Part shown: positions 38,710 through 48,414 of the stretch, piece after piece
How the letters are laid out: every line of letters begins with the position of its first letter
How positions within the stretch are numbered: the stretch's first letter is position 1
Origin: Pedobacter miscanthi
GTDB lineage: Bacteria; Bacteroidota; Bacteroidia; Sphingobacteriales; Sphingobacteriaceae
Direction of reading: 5' to 3'
DNA: 64,000 nt
NCBI RefSeq assembly: GCF_003315595.1
Contig: NZ_QNQU01000005.1
Location: forward strand, 107,717-171,716
Program-made: the position numbers and the translations under genes
Notes under the pieces: model-generated
What the model was told of the DNA's origin: nothing
Seen by the model: the letters and a program-made list of their open reading frames with translations, nothing else
The model's database searches: none

Positions 38710-39010
38710 TCATGCTGTCATTCTGAGTGCAACGAAGAACCTTTTGATATAGGATTGGGTTCTATCTTTCACTGGTTTGTCAGTCTGAGCGGAGTCGAAG
38801 ACCTTTACTGCGTTCAGAATGACAAAGTCGTCATTGCGAGAAGGCTTTTTCAGCCGACGAAGCAATCTTTACAGCAGGGCTCATAAGCATGAAAGATTGC
38901 TTCGTCGTTCCTCCTCGCAATGACGACTTTTCTATCTCGATTTGTCAGTCTGAGCGGAGTCGAAGACCTTTTATCAATTTTTTAGTATAAAGATCCTGAA
39001 ACAAGTTCAG
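38710..39010. repeat. Cluster of REP-like palindromes splitting the lipid locus
   Basis: It contains TCTGAGCGGAGTCGAAGACC twice (near 38783 and 38951) and the pair CGTCATTGCGAGAAGGC... / ...CTCGCAATGACGAC (about 38830-38927) forming a long imperfect hairpin around AAGATTGCTTCGTCG and its complement. It ends in ATCCTGAAACAAGTTCAGGG. The CGTCATTGCGAG element recurs at 56.69 kb. It could form a transcript-stabilising or attenuating structure between the two halves of the locus. Confidence 0.8.
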
Positions 39011-39063
39011 GGAGACGAATGGCAACGGAGCGTAACCGAAAACCAGTTAAAATAATTTACCAA

Positions 39064-39684
39064 ATGAAAAAGAATTTTGTTTCAAATTCTACCGCATCCA
39101 TCAGGATGTTTAAAAACGACTTTTTAGAAAGCCTTTCAAAGGTAAGGTTTTACGTGCCTTTAATTGTGTATATACCTGTTATCGGTTTCCTGTTTTGGAA
39201 AGCCATTATCGATTTGCAGATGCCGGTTTTAAATTTTGCTGGCTGGTTTTTGTTGGGGTTAGCCATCTGGACCATTACCGAATATATCCTGCACCGTTAT
39301 GTTTTCCATTTCGAACCTGAAGCAGAATGGGGCAAAAAAATCCATTTTATTTTCCATGGCGTACACCACGATTACCCCAATGATGCCAAACGTTTGGTAA
39401 TGCCGCCTTCTGCCAGCATTCCTATGGCATTAGGTTTTTATTTTCTTTTTGACTGGCTATTGCCCGAAACTACTGTTTATCCTTTTTTTTCGGGATTTAT
39501 GATCGGTTACCTCTTTTACGATATGGTGCATTATGCCCTTCATCACGCCAATTTTAAAAGTGGTTTCTGGAAAAAGTTAAAACACCATCACATGCTTCAC
39601 CATTATTCTGATTCGACAAAAGGTTATGGGGTAAGCTGGACTTTCTGGGACCATATTTTCAGGTCGAATTTTGACAAAAAATAA
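39064..39684 (+). CDS. Fatty-acid hydroxylase superfamily protein, candidate ceramide 2-hydroxylase
   Basis: 206 residues from the ATG at 39064. Integral-membrane di-iron hydroxylase with the histidine clusters HRYVFH (His77, His82), HFIFHGVHH (His94, 98, 101, 102), HYALHH (His156, 160, 161) and KHHHMLHH (His174-176, 179, 180). Hydrophobic helices lie between clusters. The order and spacing match FA2H/Scs7-type enzymes, which hydroxylate the alpha carbon of sphingolipid acyl chains, more than sterol desaturases. Next to an IPC synthase candidate, 2-hydroxylation of the ceramide is the natural reading. Its stop is 1 bp before the next start. Confidence 0.87.
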   Translation: MKKNFVSNSTASIRMFKNDFLESLSKVRFYVPLIVYIPVIGFLFWKAIIDLQMPVLNFAGWFLLGLAIWTITEYILHRYVFHFEPEAEWGKKIHFIFHGVHHDYPNDAKRLVMPPSASIPMALGFYFLFDWLLPETTVYPFFSGFMIGYLFYDMVHYALHHANFKSGFWKKLKHHHMLHHYSDSTKGYGVSWTFWDHIFRSNFDKK

Positions 39685-39685
39685 C

Positions 39686-40621
39686 ATGCAGCAAGAAGTT
39701 TTGCTTAAAAACAGTTTCTATAATATTCGGAATATTTATCTAACAGTTGCTATATCTGTTGGATATCTATTGTTGTCAGCACTGTTGGTGGGCTTTAAAA
39801 CCGATCAGCTCGTGCTGATTTTTATTTTTAACAGCCTGTTTTATATTTCTGCAGGAACAAGGCGTTTCATCCTCGGTTTTTCCATTTTTATCGTGTATTG
39901 GATCCTTTTCGATTACATGAAAGCTTTTCCGAACTACCTGTTTACCGAGGTGCATATCAAAGATTTATATCAACTGGAGAAAAGCATTTTTGGGATCAAC
40001 CATAATGGTATAAAACTTACCCCTAACGAGTATTGGAAACTAAACAGTACCGCGTTTTTAGATGTGCTTACAGGCTTTTTCTATTTAATGTGGGTGCCTG
40101 TCCCTTTGGCTTTTGCAACTTATCTTTTCTTTAAAAATAAGGAACAATTTGTCCGTTTTTCGCTCACTTTTGTTTGGGTAAATTTATTAGGTTTTGTGGT
40201 TTATTATGCATTCCCTGCAGCACCGCCCTGGTATGTGCAGGAGCATGACTTTACATTCATCGCCAAAACTGCGGGTAATACTGCGGGCCTGGCCAGGTTC
40301 GATCATTATTTCAACATCACACTTTTTCAGGGGATCTATAGCAAAGGTTCCAATGTATTTGCAGCTATGCCATCGCTCCATTCTTCCTATCCGGTAATTG
40401 TAGCTTATTATGGTTTAAAAAACAGGTTGGGTAAAATCAATTTGTTCTTTTTGGTTGTAATGGTCGGGATCTGGTTTTCAGCAGTTTATACCAGTCACCA
40501 TTATACACTGGATGTATTGGCCGGAATCAGTTGCGCAACGATTGGAATTATCAGTTTTAACTACCTTGTTAAAAATACCAGGCTGAAAGATTTTATAGGT
40601 TTTTTTGTTAAAAGAATATAA
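39686..40621 (+). CDS. PAP2 superfamily protein, candidate inositol phosphoceramide synthase (Aur1-like)
   Basis: 311 residues from the ATG at 39686, one base after the hydroxylase stop; a TTG at 39671 would overlap it. Six to eight membrane helices. PAP2-like catalytic motifs are FPAAPPW (~176-182), AAMPSLHSSYP with His232, and SHHYTLDVLAG with His271/272 and Asp276. The MPSLH and HHYxxD pair is the form seen in Aur1-type synthases, where the phosphoinositol of PI is transferred to ceramide releasing diacylglycerol. Bacteroides IPC synthase is also a PAP2 protein. An undecaprenyl-PP phosphatase or lipid phosphatase role is the alternative; context favours IPC synthase. Confidence 0.82.
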   Translation: MQQEVLLKNSFYNIRNIYLTVAISVGYLLLSALLVGFKTDQLVLIFIFNSLFYISAGTRRFILGFSIFIVYWILFDYMKAFPNYLFTEVHIKDLYQLEKSIFGINHNGIKLTPNEYWKLNSTAFLDVLTGFFYLMWVPVPLAFATYLFFKNKEQFVRFSLTFVWVNLLGFVVYYAFPAAPPWYVQEHDFTFIAKTAGNTAGLARFDHYFNITLFQGIYSKGSNVFAAMPSLHSSYPVIVAYYGLKNRLGKINLFFLVVMVGIWFSAVYTSHHYTLDVLAGISCATIGIISFNYLVKNTRLKDFIGFFVKRI

Positions 40622-40860
40622 ATGATAATGGATGATGGGAAATGTGAGATGGATATCAATAACCAATGATCAATTTGCAATGAGCAATGGTGATTGCTTA
40701 TAAGAAGCTTAATGATCTTAACTCCTTAATGGTAAAAGGATCTTATCCATAGTCTGTGTCCCCACAGATCACTTACATTATGATCTCCTTCTTTTCCCGC
40801 TGATCACACAGATCACGCAGATTTTCGACTTTCTTTTTGACACAGTTTATTGGACAGATC

Positions 40861-41343
40861 AACTCTGAGGTCAAATGATTAGGCTCTGAGGTGTAACGAT
40901 TAAGCTCTGAGGTGCAGCGATTAAGCTCTAAGGTCAAACGATTAAACTCTGAGATGCAACGATTAAGCTTTTTGGTCAATTGATTAGGCTCTGAGGTGTA
41001 ACGATTAGGCTCTGAGATGTAACGATTAAGCTCTGAGGTGCAACGATTAAGCTCTGAGGTGCAATGATTAAGCTCTGAGATGCTACGATTAGGCTTTTTA
41101 GTCAATTGATTAGGCTCTGAGGTGCAACGATTAAGCTCTAAGGTCAAACGATCAGGCCCTGAGGTCAAATGATCAAGATTTTTGGTCAATTGATTAGGCT
41201 CTGAGGTATAACGATTAAGCTCTGAGGTGCAACGATTAAGCTCTGAGGTGCAACGATTAAGCTCTGAGGTGCAACGATTAAGCTCTGAGGTCAAACGATT
41301 AGGCTCTGAGGTCAAATGATTAAGCTCCGAGGTGCAATGATTA
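40861..41343. repeat. 21-bp tandem repeat array, 23 copies
   Basis: Twenty-three head-to-tail units of 21 bp with consensus AGCTCTGAGGTGCAACGATTA, no spacers and individual variation (for example AGCTTTTTGGTCAATTGATTA at units 6, 12 and 16). Because 21 is a multiple of three, the minus strand is open for ~190 codons from a GTG at 41351, encoding heptads of the type TSELNRC. I regard this primarily as a minisatellite: the reading frame starts and ends in non-conserved sequence, and the flank at 40796-40822 resembles intergenic palindromes. Translation into a heptad-repeat protein cannot be excluded. Confidence 0.9.
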
Positions 41344-41370
41344 AGCTTCACTCTGATTGATACGCAGATT

Positions 41371-42072
41371 TTACGAACCCACTTTCAGATAAACATTTGG
41401 CTGATTTATGGTTTCTTCGTTATTACGCACTGCGATGATATGATTGGCCTTTGCGAAATAATAAAACTCTATACTTGCAATTAAAATCAGGGCATAGCCA
41501 AAAAGTTCCAATGATTCTTCGGAAACATTTTTTACATCACGCGCATACTGTGCTTCCATAACCGCCATCCAGAAAACCTTTCTGCCATATAAGCGGGCAA
41601 AAATATAAGTGGTAAATATGCCCGACAGGAGGATGCCAAATGAGAATTTTGGAGCAAAATCATTCATGTTCGAAAGGAATATATCCTTCTTCCTATAAAT
41701 CAGAACTGCCGCCAATATCAATAAACTAAATGCAGCTGTTTGCCACGCACCATCGTAAATGTGCTCATCTAAAAAAGCATCTTGTTCTCTGATGAGTGAT
41801 GCAAAAGTAAAGGCAAATAAACCAAATGCGAGCGGAAAAATCGACTTGTATTTAAATGAAACGCGCAGGTAAATTAACGAACAGGCCAGAAGGATAATAC
41901 TCTGTACAGCTTCAACCATTGAATCTTCGGTGAATTTATTTTGCCCTGTTTCATGTTTAACATTCCACTTTAAAAATTCTGCAATAAGGTAAATGATGAT
42001 ACCATAAACAAGAAATCTGATGATGGCGGTTTTTAAGCCTTTTGAGCTGGGTTTTATCGTTTTCTTTAACAT
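41371..42072 (-). CDS. Integral membrane protein of unknown function
   Basis: 233 residues from the ATG at 42072 (MLKKTIKPSSKGLKTAI); an upstream GTG at 42120 is in frame but less likely. Six or seven hydrophobic segments are visible, for example IIRFLVYGIIIYLIAEFL, VQSIILLACSLIYLRV, FPLAFGLFAFTFASLI, FSLLILAAVLIY, FGILLSGIFTTYIFA and LFGYALILIASIEFYYFA. A conserved-looking polar stretch REQDAFLDEHIYDGAWQ sits between helices 3 and 4. No family recognised. It is a stand-alone gene between two repeat regions. Confidence 0.7.
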   Translation of the reverse strand: MLKKTIKPSSKGLKTAIIRFLVYGIIIYLIAEFLKWNVKHETGQNKFTEDSMVEAVQSIILLACSLIYLRVSFKYKSIFPLAFGLFAFTFASLIREQDAFLDEHIYDGAWQTAAFSLLILAAVLIYRKKDIFLSNMNDFAPKFSFGILLSGIFTTYIFARLYGRKVFWMAVMEAQYARDVKNVSEESLELFGYALILIASIEFYYFAKANHIIAVRNNEETINQPNVYLKVGS

Positions 42073-42215
42073 TTTAATACATTTTATGCTTTGCTGGAAC
42101 GCAAGCTGACCGCGCTTCACACTTATCTGAATAGCGTAAAAGCGAAAACAAAAGTCGCGCTCAAAGCTTTGGCATAAAAGGTCTAAAAGTCTGATAAATT
42201 AGTCGAAATGTACGA

Positions 42216-42746
42216 ATGAGGCATGTTTACAATGAGATGGCAATTTGGATGGAAGATGGGAAATGTGATATGGATGATGGAAAATGTAATATTGATGATG
42301 GGGGAGGTCCGAAAGTCAGAAGACCGATGACCGAAGGCAGACAACGCAGCAAAAAAAACTTTCTTAATGATCTTAATTTCTTAATGGTAAAAAATCTTTG
42401 TGCATTTGTGCCTTGGTGGTTGATGATGGAAGATGTAATATGTAAGAATGGATGATGAGAGAGGTTCGAAAGTCAGAAGACCGATGAGCGAGGCCAAACA
42501 GCGCCAAACAAAGCCCTCTTAATGATCTTAATTTCTTAATGGTAAAAAATCTTGTGCATTTGTGCCTTGGTGGTTGATGATGGAAGATGTAATATGTAAG
42601 AATGGATGATGGGAGAGGTTCGAAAGTCAGAAGACCGGTGAGCTAGGCCAAACAACACAAAAACAAAGCCCTATTAATAACCCTAATTCCTTAATGATAA
42701 AAGAAGAGCCTTATTACCCTGGTGTCTTTGTGGTTAATAAATTTAA
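42216..42746. repeat. Three imperfect direct repeats of ~155 bp
   Basis: Copies begin near 42293, 42451 and 42605. Each holds GATGATGRGRGAGGTYCGAA, AGTCAGAAGACCGRTGAS, CTTAATGATCTTAATTTC and GTGCCTTGGTGGTTGATG-like segments, with the third copy diverging at its end. The sequence before the first copy is a low-complexity run of GGAKGATGG units. A partial relative (TTAATGATCTTAACTCC) lies at ~40711. No gene was seen. Confidence 0.75.
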
Positions 42747-43454
42747 CTAATCAACTTTCTTTTCAAACAGCTCCCTAAAACCCTTATACCGTGATCGTCC
42801 AATCGGCAATACCTCTCCATTTTTAAGCTGTAAATGATAGCGGCTTCCCGACGAAACAAGGATCCGATCGGCCTGTATAATATTTACGATATAAGATTTA
42901 TGGATACGTTCAAAACCCAATGGTAGTATTTTTTCGAGCGTATCTAAACCTTTATCATGTAGTTCTTTAGTTCCATCCAGAAGGTGTATTTCACTATAAA
43001 TCCCTGCACCCTGTATATAAAATACCTGATCAAGCTCAATCAGTTTGATGCTTCCGCTTTTCCTGATTGATAGGTATCTTATCGAACTGTTATTTTCTTT
43101 TTTTACCGTAACCGCCCTGCTAAGTGCAATAAAAAGGCGTTCGCGGTCAAAAGGTTTTGGAACGAAATCCAATACGCCCAGTTCGAAAGCGCGGAGCGCG
43201 TTTTCTGTATTGGCCGATACCACGATCGTTTGAAATGATCTCGACGTAATGCTGCTCAACACCTCAAAACCATCACGCCCGTTAAGATTTAAATCCAATA
43301 ACAGGATATTTATAGCTTCTTTTTCCAGAAAATCGATCCCCTTTTTTAGCGAATCGATAATGCTGATGCTGGCATTTCCTTCGAAAAAATCGTTGGTCAT
43401 CCGCTCAATCCTTCTCGCAATCCGGGCTTCATCTTCAATAATCAGGACCTTCAT
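42747..43454 (-). CDS. LytTR-type response regulator
   Basis: 235 residues. The receiver domain (1-120) has the acidic pocket in IIEDEARIA, the phospho-acceptor Asp in LLLDLNLNGRDG and the switch Lys in FVPKPFD. The LytTR DNA-binding domain (~135-235) has YLSIRKSGSIKLIELDQVFYIQG, FERIHKSYIVN and VLPIGRSRYKGFRELF. Its start overlaps the end of the sensor kinase by 4 bp, so the two form one coupled two-component system. Likely targets include the divergent beta-barrel gene at 45234. Confidence 0.93.
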   Translation of the reverse strand: MKVLIIEDEARIARRIERMTNDFFEGNASISIIDSLKKGIDFLEKEAINILLLDLNLNGRDGFEVLSSITSRSFQTIVVSANTENALRAFELGVLDFVPKPFDRERLFIALSRAVTVKKENNSSIRYLSIRKSGSIKLIELDQVFYIQGAGIYSEIHLLDGTKELHDKGLDTLEKILPLGFERIHKSYIVNIIQADRILVSSGSRYHLQLKNGEVLPIGRSRYKGFRELFEKKVD

Positions 43455-45124
43455 ATTCTATTGTTTGATAACGTTATTTTACTGATCCAGCCTTGATTTG
43501 ATGCCATAGAATCGAAAGTCCACTTGCCCGGATAACTTTCTTCCAATCTTGCACGGATGTATTTAAAACCTCCTCCACCTACACGTTCTTCCGATGATTC
43601 TCTGTTTTCGCCAATCGTTTCAAAAACATATTCTCTCGTATGTAAATCTTCACTATAAACCAACCTGAATTTCATCTTACCATTGCTAAGAGGCGCATTG
43701 TGGGTAATTCCGTTTTCCAATAAAGTGTGGATAATTGCAGGAGGTATCAGCTCATCATCCTTAATTCCAAAATCTTCCCATTGGTAAGCAATTTCTTTTC
43801 TAAAACCCATTACTTTCAGGTGCATCTGGCAAAGTGATATCTCCTGTCGGATCGGGATCAGGCTTTCTTCGGCAATTTTGTTCATAATATCGAACTCTTC
43901 AGCCAGTGCCTGGATAAATTCTGCGCCTTGTTTGGGCGAATCTTCCACCCAATCCATCAGAGAGGTAAGCGTATTCTTGATAAAGTGTGGTTGAATGTTC
44001 TTTTTAATCAGCTCCAGCTGCAAGCGCGAGGAGAGTAACAGCGATGATTCGTGCGCTTGTTCAATCTCCCGCATTTTGATGGTATGAAGGTAAAGCATCG
44101 CAAATACAATAAAAGTATAAAAGATGAAAATACCAAAATCGTATACCAGGTAACTGTTCATCACTGCGCTGGCAAGCATCCCTACCAATACCAAAAAACT
44201 TCCCTTTTCTTTTCTATAAATGGCTTCCAAAACGATAAGCATTGTGGTGATCCACATCGCTAAACTGTAATACCTTGCCGAAATATCATAATGCCCGTAG
44301 TAGTAAATATAGATCGAAACCAATGTTAGAAGTAATGCCAAAAGCAGCAGTAATTTTCTTTTTAAGCCGAATTGGATACTAAAATATAAGGGAACGAGTA
44401 ATGATATCGAGAAAGTTAACCAGCCAATAATCTCCAGGCGGACGAAAAACTCCGTATAGGGGATTTCGATATAATATTTGATGTACTCCATAATGAGGAG
44501 CGAAAAAAAGAGCAGGCAGATTACCGAAAATATCAGTACCGGGTACGACCTTTTATGACTGTTGAAATAAAGGAAAGCATAGTAAAAAAAGGCTATAAAA
44601 AAGGCACCAGCCATGATAAACATCAGCGATGAGATAACCAAAGGCCTTTTAATCAGATTGGCATAGGTGTCTAGTTTATATCCTATACCGCGTTGCAGCC
44701 TTGGGTAACTAAATTGTGTGCTACGTAAAGCCACATTATGCATCCCTAACTGCGAAAGCGAGTCGGGGAGGAGGAAGTACATACATTCGGTTCCCGGTAT
44801 TTCCGGCTGCGATACAGATCCAAGCTTTCCATTACTGCCTATTTTTATCCCATCCCAGTAAACTTCATAGGCCCCAAAGGCATCTATCTGGAGCCCTAAC
44901 CGGCCACCGGAATTCGAAATCAGTTTTACATTGGCCCTTGACCAAAAGATATTTTTTCCTGTAAAACCACGATCAACCGACCATCCTTTTTGATCTAGTT
45001 TTTTAGCCGACCATGCCAGGCTGTCTCCCGTTTTAAAAACAGGATCAAATTCATCATAAAGTACCTGTCGCTTGCACGATGCACATAAAATAGCAAGGAA
45101 TAACAGAATGATGGCGGGTTTCAT
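43451..45124 (-). CDS. LytS-type sensor histidine kinase with lipoprotein-like N-terminus and 7TM region
   Basis: 557 residues. The signal segment LLFLAILCASCKRQ ends in a lipobox-like Cys. Residues ~25-165 are a periplasmic beta-rich domain of the 7TMR-DISM type (FDPVFKTGDSLAWSAKKLD, QIDAFGAYEVYWDGIKIG). Seven membrane helices follow (~175-365), then the His_kinase core with NIQPHFIKNTLTSLMDW (His acceptor) and the N box PPAIIHTLLENGITHN. It overlaps the LytTR regulator by 4 bp and is divergent from a beta-barrel protein 109 bp away. The envelope signal it senses is unknown. Confidence 0.92.
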   Translation of the reverse strand: MKPAIILLFLAILCASCKRQVLYDEFDPVFKTGDSLAWSAKKLDQKGWSVDRGFTGKNIFWSRANVKLISNSGGRLGLQIDAFGAYEVYWDGIKIGSNGKLGSVSQPEIPGTECMYFLLPDSLSQLGMHNVALRSTQFSYPRLQRGIGYKLDTYANLIKRPLVISSLMFIMAGAFFIAFFYYAFLYFNSHKRSYPVLIFSVICLLFFSLLIMEYIKYYIEIPYTEFFVRLEIIGWLTFSISLLVPLYFSIQFGLKRKLLLLLALLLTLVSIYIYYYGHYDISARYYSLAMWITTMLIVLEAIYRKEKGSFLVLVGMLASAVMNSYLVYDFGIFIFYTFIVFAMLYLHTIKMREIEQAHESSLLLSSRLQLELIKKNIQPHFIKNTLTSLMDWVEDSPKQGAEFIQALAEEFDIMNKIAEESLIPIRQEISLCQMHLKVMGFRKEIAYQWEDFGIKDDELIPPAIIHTLLENGITHNAPLSNGKMKFRLVYSEDLHTREYVFETIGENRESSEERVGGGGFKYIRARLEESYPGKWTFDSMASNQGWISKITLSNNRI

Positions 45125-45233
45125 AAATCAAAAGTAGCATAAAGATAATCCCTACAGGCGCATTTCAAAAGGATATAGAGCCGTTCACATGTTTTTTTAT
45201 CAGCACTGCATTTCCCTGTGCTAATCTTGCAGC

Positions 45234-47621
45234 ATGAAACACTTTGCTATACTTTTTCTTTTAAGCTTTTATTCTGTGCTTTTTTGCTTTGCGCAGGTAC
45301 CAAAACATACCATAACCGGACAGGTCAAAGAACGGTCTGCTAAAACAGAAATTCCCTTTGTAAGCATTATTGTTGTTGATGGGGATGGAAAAAACCTGGT
45401 TTCAGGCATGGCTGATGAGAAAGGAAAATTCTCGTTAACCTTTTCAGGAGGAAATAAACCAACCGCCCAGTTCAGTTTTATGGGTTATACAAAGCTTACC
45501 AAAACATTGATCCTAACCGAAGGAAAAACAGCAAATGATTTAGGTACTGTTCTGATGGAGCCTGATGTAACCCTGTTAAAAGATGTTTCGGTTACCGCTG
45601 AGAAATCGGCAATTAGTTTAAAATTAGATAAAAAAGTATTCGAAGTAGGTAAAGATATCCTATCGCAATCGGGGTCGGTTTCCGAGCTGCTTTCGGGTGT
45701 GCCCTCGGTTAGTGTAGATCCGGGTGGTGCGGTAAGTCTCCGCGGAAACAGCAGTGTACTGGTACTCATCAACGGCAGGCGTTCGGGCTTAACTGCCGGA
45801 GGAGCGCTCGAGCAGGTTTCTGCCGATCAGGTAGAAAGGGTAGAAGTAATTACCAATCCGTCATCAAAATACGATGCTGCAGGATCTGCCGGTATCATCA
45901 ATATTATATTAAAGAAGAATAAAAAGAGTGGTTTTAATGGTCAGTTAAGACTTGTTGGGGGCGTACCTAACGAAACACGGATTTCGCCCAGTTTGAATTT
46001 TAAATCCAATAAAATCAACCTTTTTTCTACCATTGGTGTACGTTTTTCCGATTATGTGGGGCTTTACACCACCGATCAATCAGTAAAGCAGAACGGAGCT
46101 TCGGTATTGCTTAGCCAAAGGCAAAACGAAAACCGCCATGATGATGGACAAATGGCTTATTTTGGCGCCGATTATCAGCCTGATAGCCTAAATACCTTTA
46201 CACTTGCCTATTTATTGAATGCCACTAAAGACCATGATAAATCGAGGTTGGGTTACGATTATTCAAAAGCTGGTGCGGGTTTAGACAGTGCGCTGAACAG
46301 AAATGCAGAATCGTGGGAGCGGAGAAATTATAATCAGCTGGAGTTTAACTATACAAAGCTTTTTAAAAAACCGGGGAAAAAACTCACAGTTGATATGCAG
46401 TACGATTTTTGGCACAGCGATAAAGATTGGAACCTCGTTACCCAAAAAACAGCACCAGCATTGCTGCAATTGCCACAGATTCGTACCAGCTCCATCGGCT
46501 CGAACAGGGATTTTGCAGCACAAAGTGATATGAGTGTACCTTTAGATAGTAATTCGGTTTTAGAATATGGGATTAAAGGTGAAAACAGGAGCGTGCGCAG
46601 CGATTTTTTGGCTCAAAGCGAAACTGCTAATGGCTGGGCAACGATTGATGGGATTGATAATGGCGTGGTTTACAACGAGCTGATTGGCAGTGGTTATCTG
46701 CAACTGAGAAATAAAATGGGGCGTTTTTCTTACCAGTTGGGCTTGCGCGGAGAATATACCAGGGTTAAAATAGCCGATAGGAACAATATTTACGATAACC
46801 TGAAAAATTATTTTAAACTGTTTCCAACGGTACATTTGGGTTACGAACCTGCTAAAGGTACTACCTTGCAGCTAAGTTATAGCCGACGGATCAACCGCCC
46901 ATCACTGAACGATCTTTATCCATTTAACGAACTCACCGACTTTAACTCGCGTTATGTGGGCAATCCCGAACTTAACCCTTCTTACGCAGATGTGTTCGAA
47001 CTAGGACTGCTTACCCATTTTGGTACTTTAACTGTAAATCCATCGGTATATTATCAGCACCAAAGCGGTTTGATCATTGATTATAATTACCGCGAAAATG
47101 GACTTTTTATTTCTACACCCGTTAATATCGATCTTGAACAACGCTCGGGAATTGAACTTTCCATGATCTATAATCCTTACAAATGGTTGCAAATGAATAT
47201 GGAAATGAATGCTTACCGCTTCCGTCAGCAGGGGTTTTACAGCAGTCAGGATTTTGCCTTTTCCGGCAATATGTTAACGGGCAGGTTTGGAACCCAGATT
47301 AAATTACCTAGTAAATCGAGTTTGCAGTTGCGGTATAATTTTTCTGGTCCGCGCAACTCTGCGCAGAGTAAAAGAGCCGCCATTCATGGTATAGATTTAG
47401 GCCTGGCGCAGAATCTTTGGAAAGACCGCGCAAGTGTGCTTTTTGATGTAAATAACCTGTTCGAACTTAGAAAGTTTTCTACGACCACTACAGGGCAGGA
47501 TTTCAACATCACACAGGTATTTATTCCAAATGGCGCAAGGTACAGGTTAACTTTTGTTTATCGTTTAAACCTAACCAATGATCAGGGCATCAGGCAGGCG
47601 AAAAGTGGTAATAGAGATTAA
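45234..47621 (+). CDS. TonB-dependent-receptor-like outer-membrane beta-barrel protein
   Basis: 795 residues. Signal peptide ending FCFAQ. Residues ~25-110 are a CarboxypepD_reg-like domain (ITGQVKERSAKTEIPFVSIIVVDGDG). A plug-like region follows (LSQSGSVSELLSGVPSVSVDPGGAVSLRGNSSVLVLINGRRSG, VERVEVITNPSSKYDAAGSAGIINIILKK). The remainder is a large beta-barrel of the outer-membrane beta-barrel family (PF14905-like), without an evident SusD partner. It probably takes up or exports a small molecule or peptide. It is divergent from the LytS kinase, its probable regulator. Confidence 0.92.
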   Translation: MKHFAILFLLSFYSVLFCFAQVPKHTITGQVKERSAKTEIPFVSIIVVDGDGKNLVSGMADEKGKFSLTFSGGNKPTAQFSFMGYTKLTKTLILTEGKTANDLGTVLMEPDVTLLKDVSVTAEKSAISLKLDKKVFEVGKDILSQSGSVSELLSGVPSVSVDPGGAVSLRGNSSVLVLINGRRSGLTAGGALEQVSADQVERVEVITNPSSKYDAAGSAGIINIILKKNKKSGFNGQLRLVGGVPNETRISPSLNFKSNKINLFSTIGVRFSDYVGLYTTDQSVKQNGASVLLSQRQNENRHDDGQMAYFGADYQPDSLNTFTLAYLLNATKDHDKSRLGYDYSKAGAGLDSALNRNAESWERRNYNQLEFNYTKLFKKPGKKLTVDMQYDFWHSDKDWNLVTQKTAPALLQLPQIRTSSIGSNRDFAAQSDMSVPLDSNSVLEYGIKGENRSVRSDFLAQSETANGWATIDGIDNGVVYNELIGSGYLQLRNKMGRFSYQLGLRGEYTRVKIADRNNIYDNLKNYFKLFPTVHLGYEPAKGTTLQLSYSRRINRPSLNDLYPFNELTDFNSRYVGNPELNPSYADVFELGLLTHFGTLTVNPSVYYQHQSGLIIDYNYRENGLFISTPVNIDLEQRSGIELSMIYNPYKWLQMNMEMNAYRFRQQGFYSSQDFAFSGNMLTGRFGTQIKLPSKSSLQLRYNFSGPRNSAQSKRAAIHGIDLGLAQNLWKDRASVLFDVNNLFELRKFSTTTTGQDFNITQVFIPNGARYRLTFVYRLNLTNDQGIRQAKSGNRD

Positions 47622-47713
47622 TGATTGGTATATGTGTGTAAAATCGGCATCCGGTTTGCCTTACTAACCATACAAATCAACGTTTATCATAATCTGATAA
47701 GCACAATAGGGAA

Positions 47714-47741
47714 AAAAAAGGCTGTGGATGCAGCCTTTTTT
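47714..47741. terminator. Bidirectional terminator hairpin
   Basis: AAAAAAGGCTG (47714-47724) and CAGCCTTTTTT (47731-47741) form a perfect 11-bp stem with a 6-nt loop. It lies 93 bp after the beta-barrel gene stop. Confidence 0.85.
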
Positions 47742-48414
47742 GCGTTTTATTAATTTTTCTAAATCCACATCTATTTTAAGAACAGTTGCAAATAATGTAG
47801 AATTTTTAAATGATGTAGAAAAAAATCCCCAAAATTCCCCGGTTAATTTTAACATGGAATGAGAGGATTACGAAGCTATTATAACTTTTTAAAAAAATTG
47901 ATCTTTAAGCCCCCTCTTCGTTTTGAGGAATAATTTATCGTATCGAATCCTGGTGCAATAATAATCTGTTAAAAGACTTCCAAGCAATCAGGATGCTTTT
48001 CCAGTAATTTATTTTAGTTTGCCCAATAATGATGAAACTTTAAGTATTGGCTGAGAAATGAGTTTTGGCAATTTATGATTAAATTAAGAGGGTACTCCGT
48101 ATATCCCTGTACTTTTCCCCTCTTTATGCAATATCTGTTACTATCCCACTAAAAAGATAATGTAGAAATAAAAGAGTTATCCCTTCCTCGTTTTATATCA
48201 ACAGTATTACGAAACCGATCAAATGCTCTTAATGATCTGAAGGTAAAATTACGGTGTGGTGATACCGGATAAAATGAAGAATAGATCAATAGGCTTTTAT
48301 ACTCCATGAGTAGCTGTAATGACTCCATGAAGGCAAAATTGAATAGTCTGATAATCCGGAAAATTGTTGGCTGTATGTGTTTTGCCCTGGTCAGAAGTAT
48401 TAAAAGGACTTTTA
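47742..48414. other. Long non-coding stretch between the beta-barrel and receiver genes
   Basis: 673 bp without a supportable gene. A weak inverted repeat AAGAGGG...CCCTCTT lies at 48086-48124. An ACTCCATGA phrase occurs twice near 48301-48340. Nothing else was recognised. Confidence 0.4.

Noticed and set aside
40861..41343. CRISPR array
   Set aside because: Units are directly adjacent with no spacers, unit length is 21 bp and no cas genes are near.
40773..41351. Minus-strand frame through the 21-bp repeat as a regular protein-coding gene
   Set aside because: It starts at a GTG in the array edge, has no flanking domain and ends in intergenic-type palindromic sequence; openness follows from the repeat length. 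Kept as a repeat with the coding option noted.
47664..47855. 63-codon minus-strand frame after the beta-barrel gene
   Set aside because: It spans the terminator hairpin at 47714 and has no domain.
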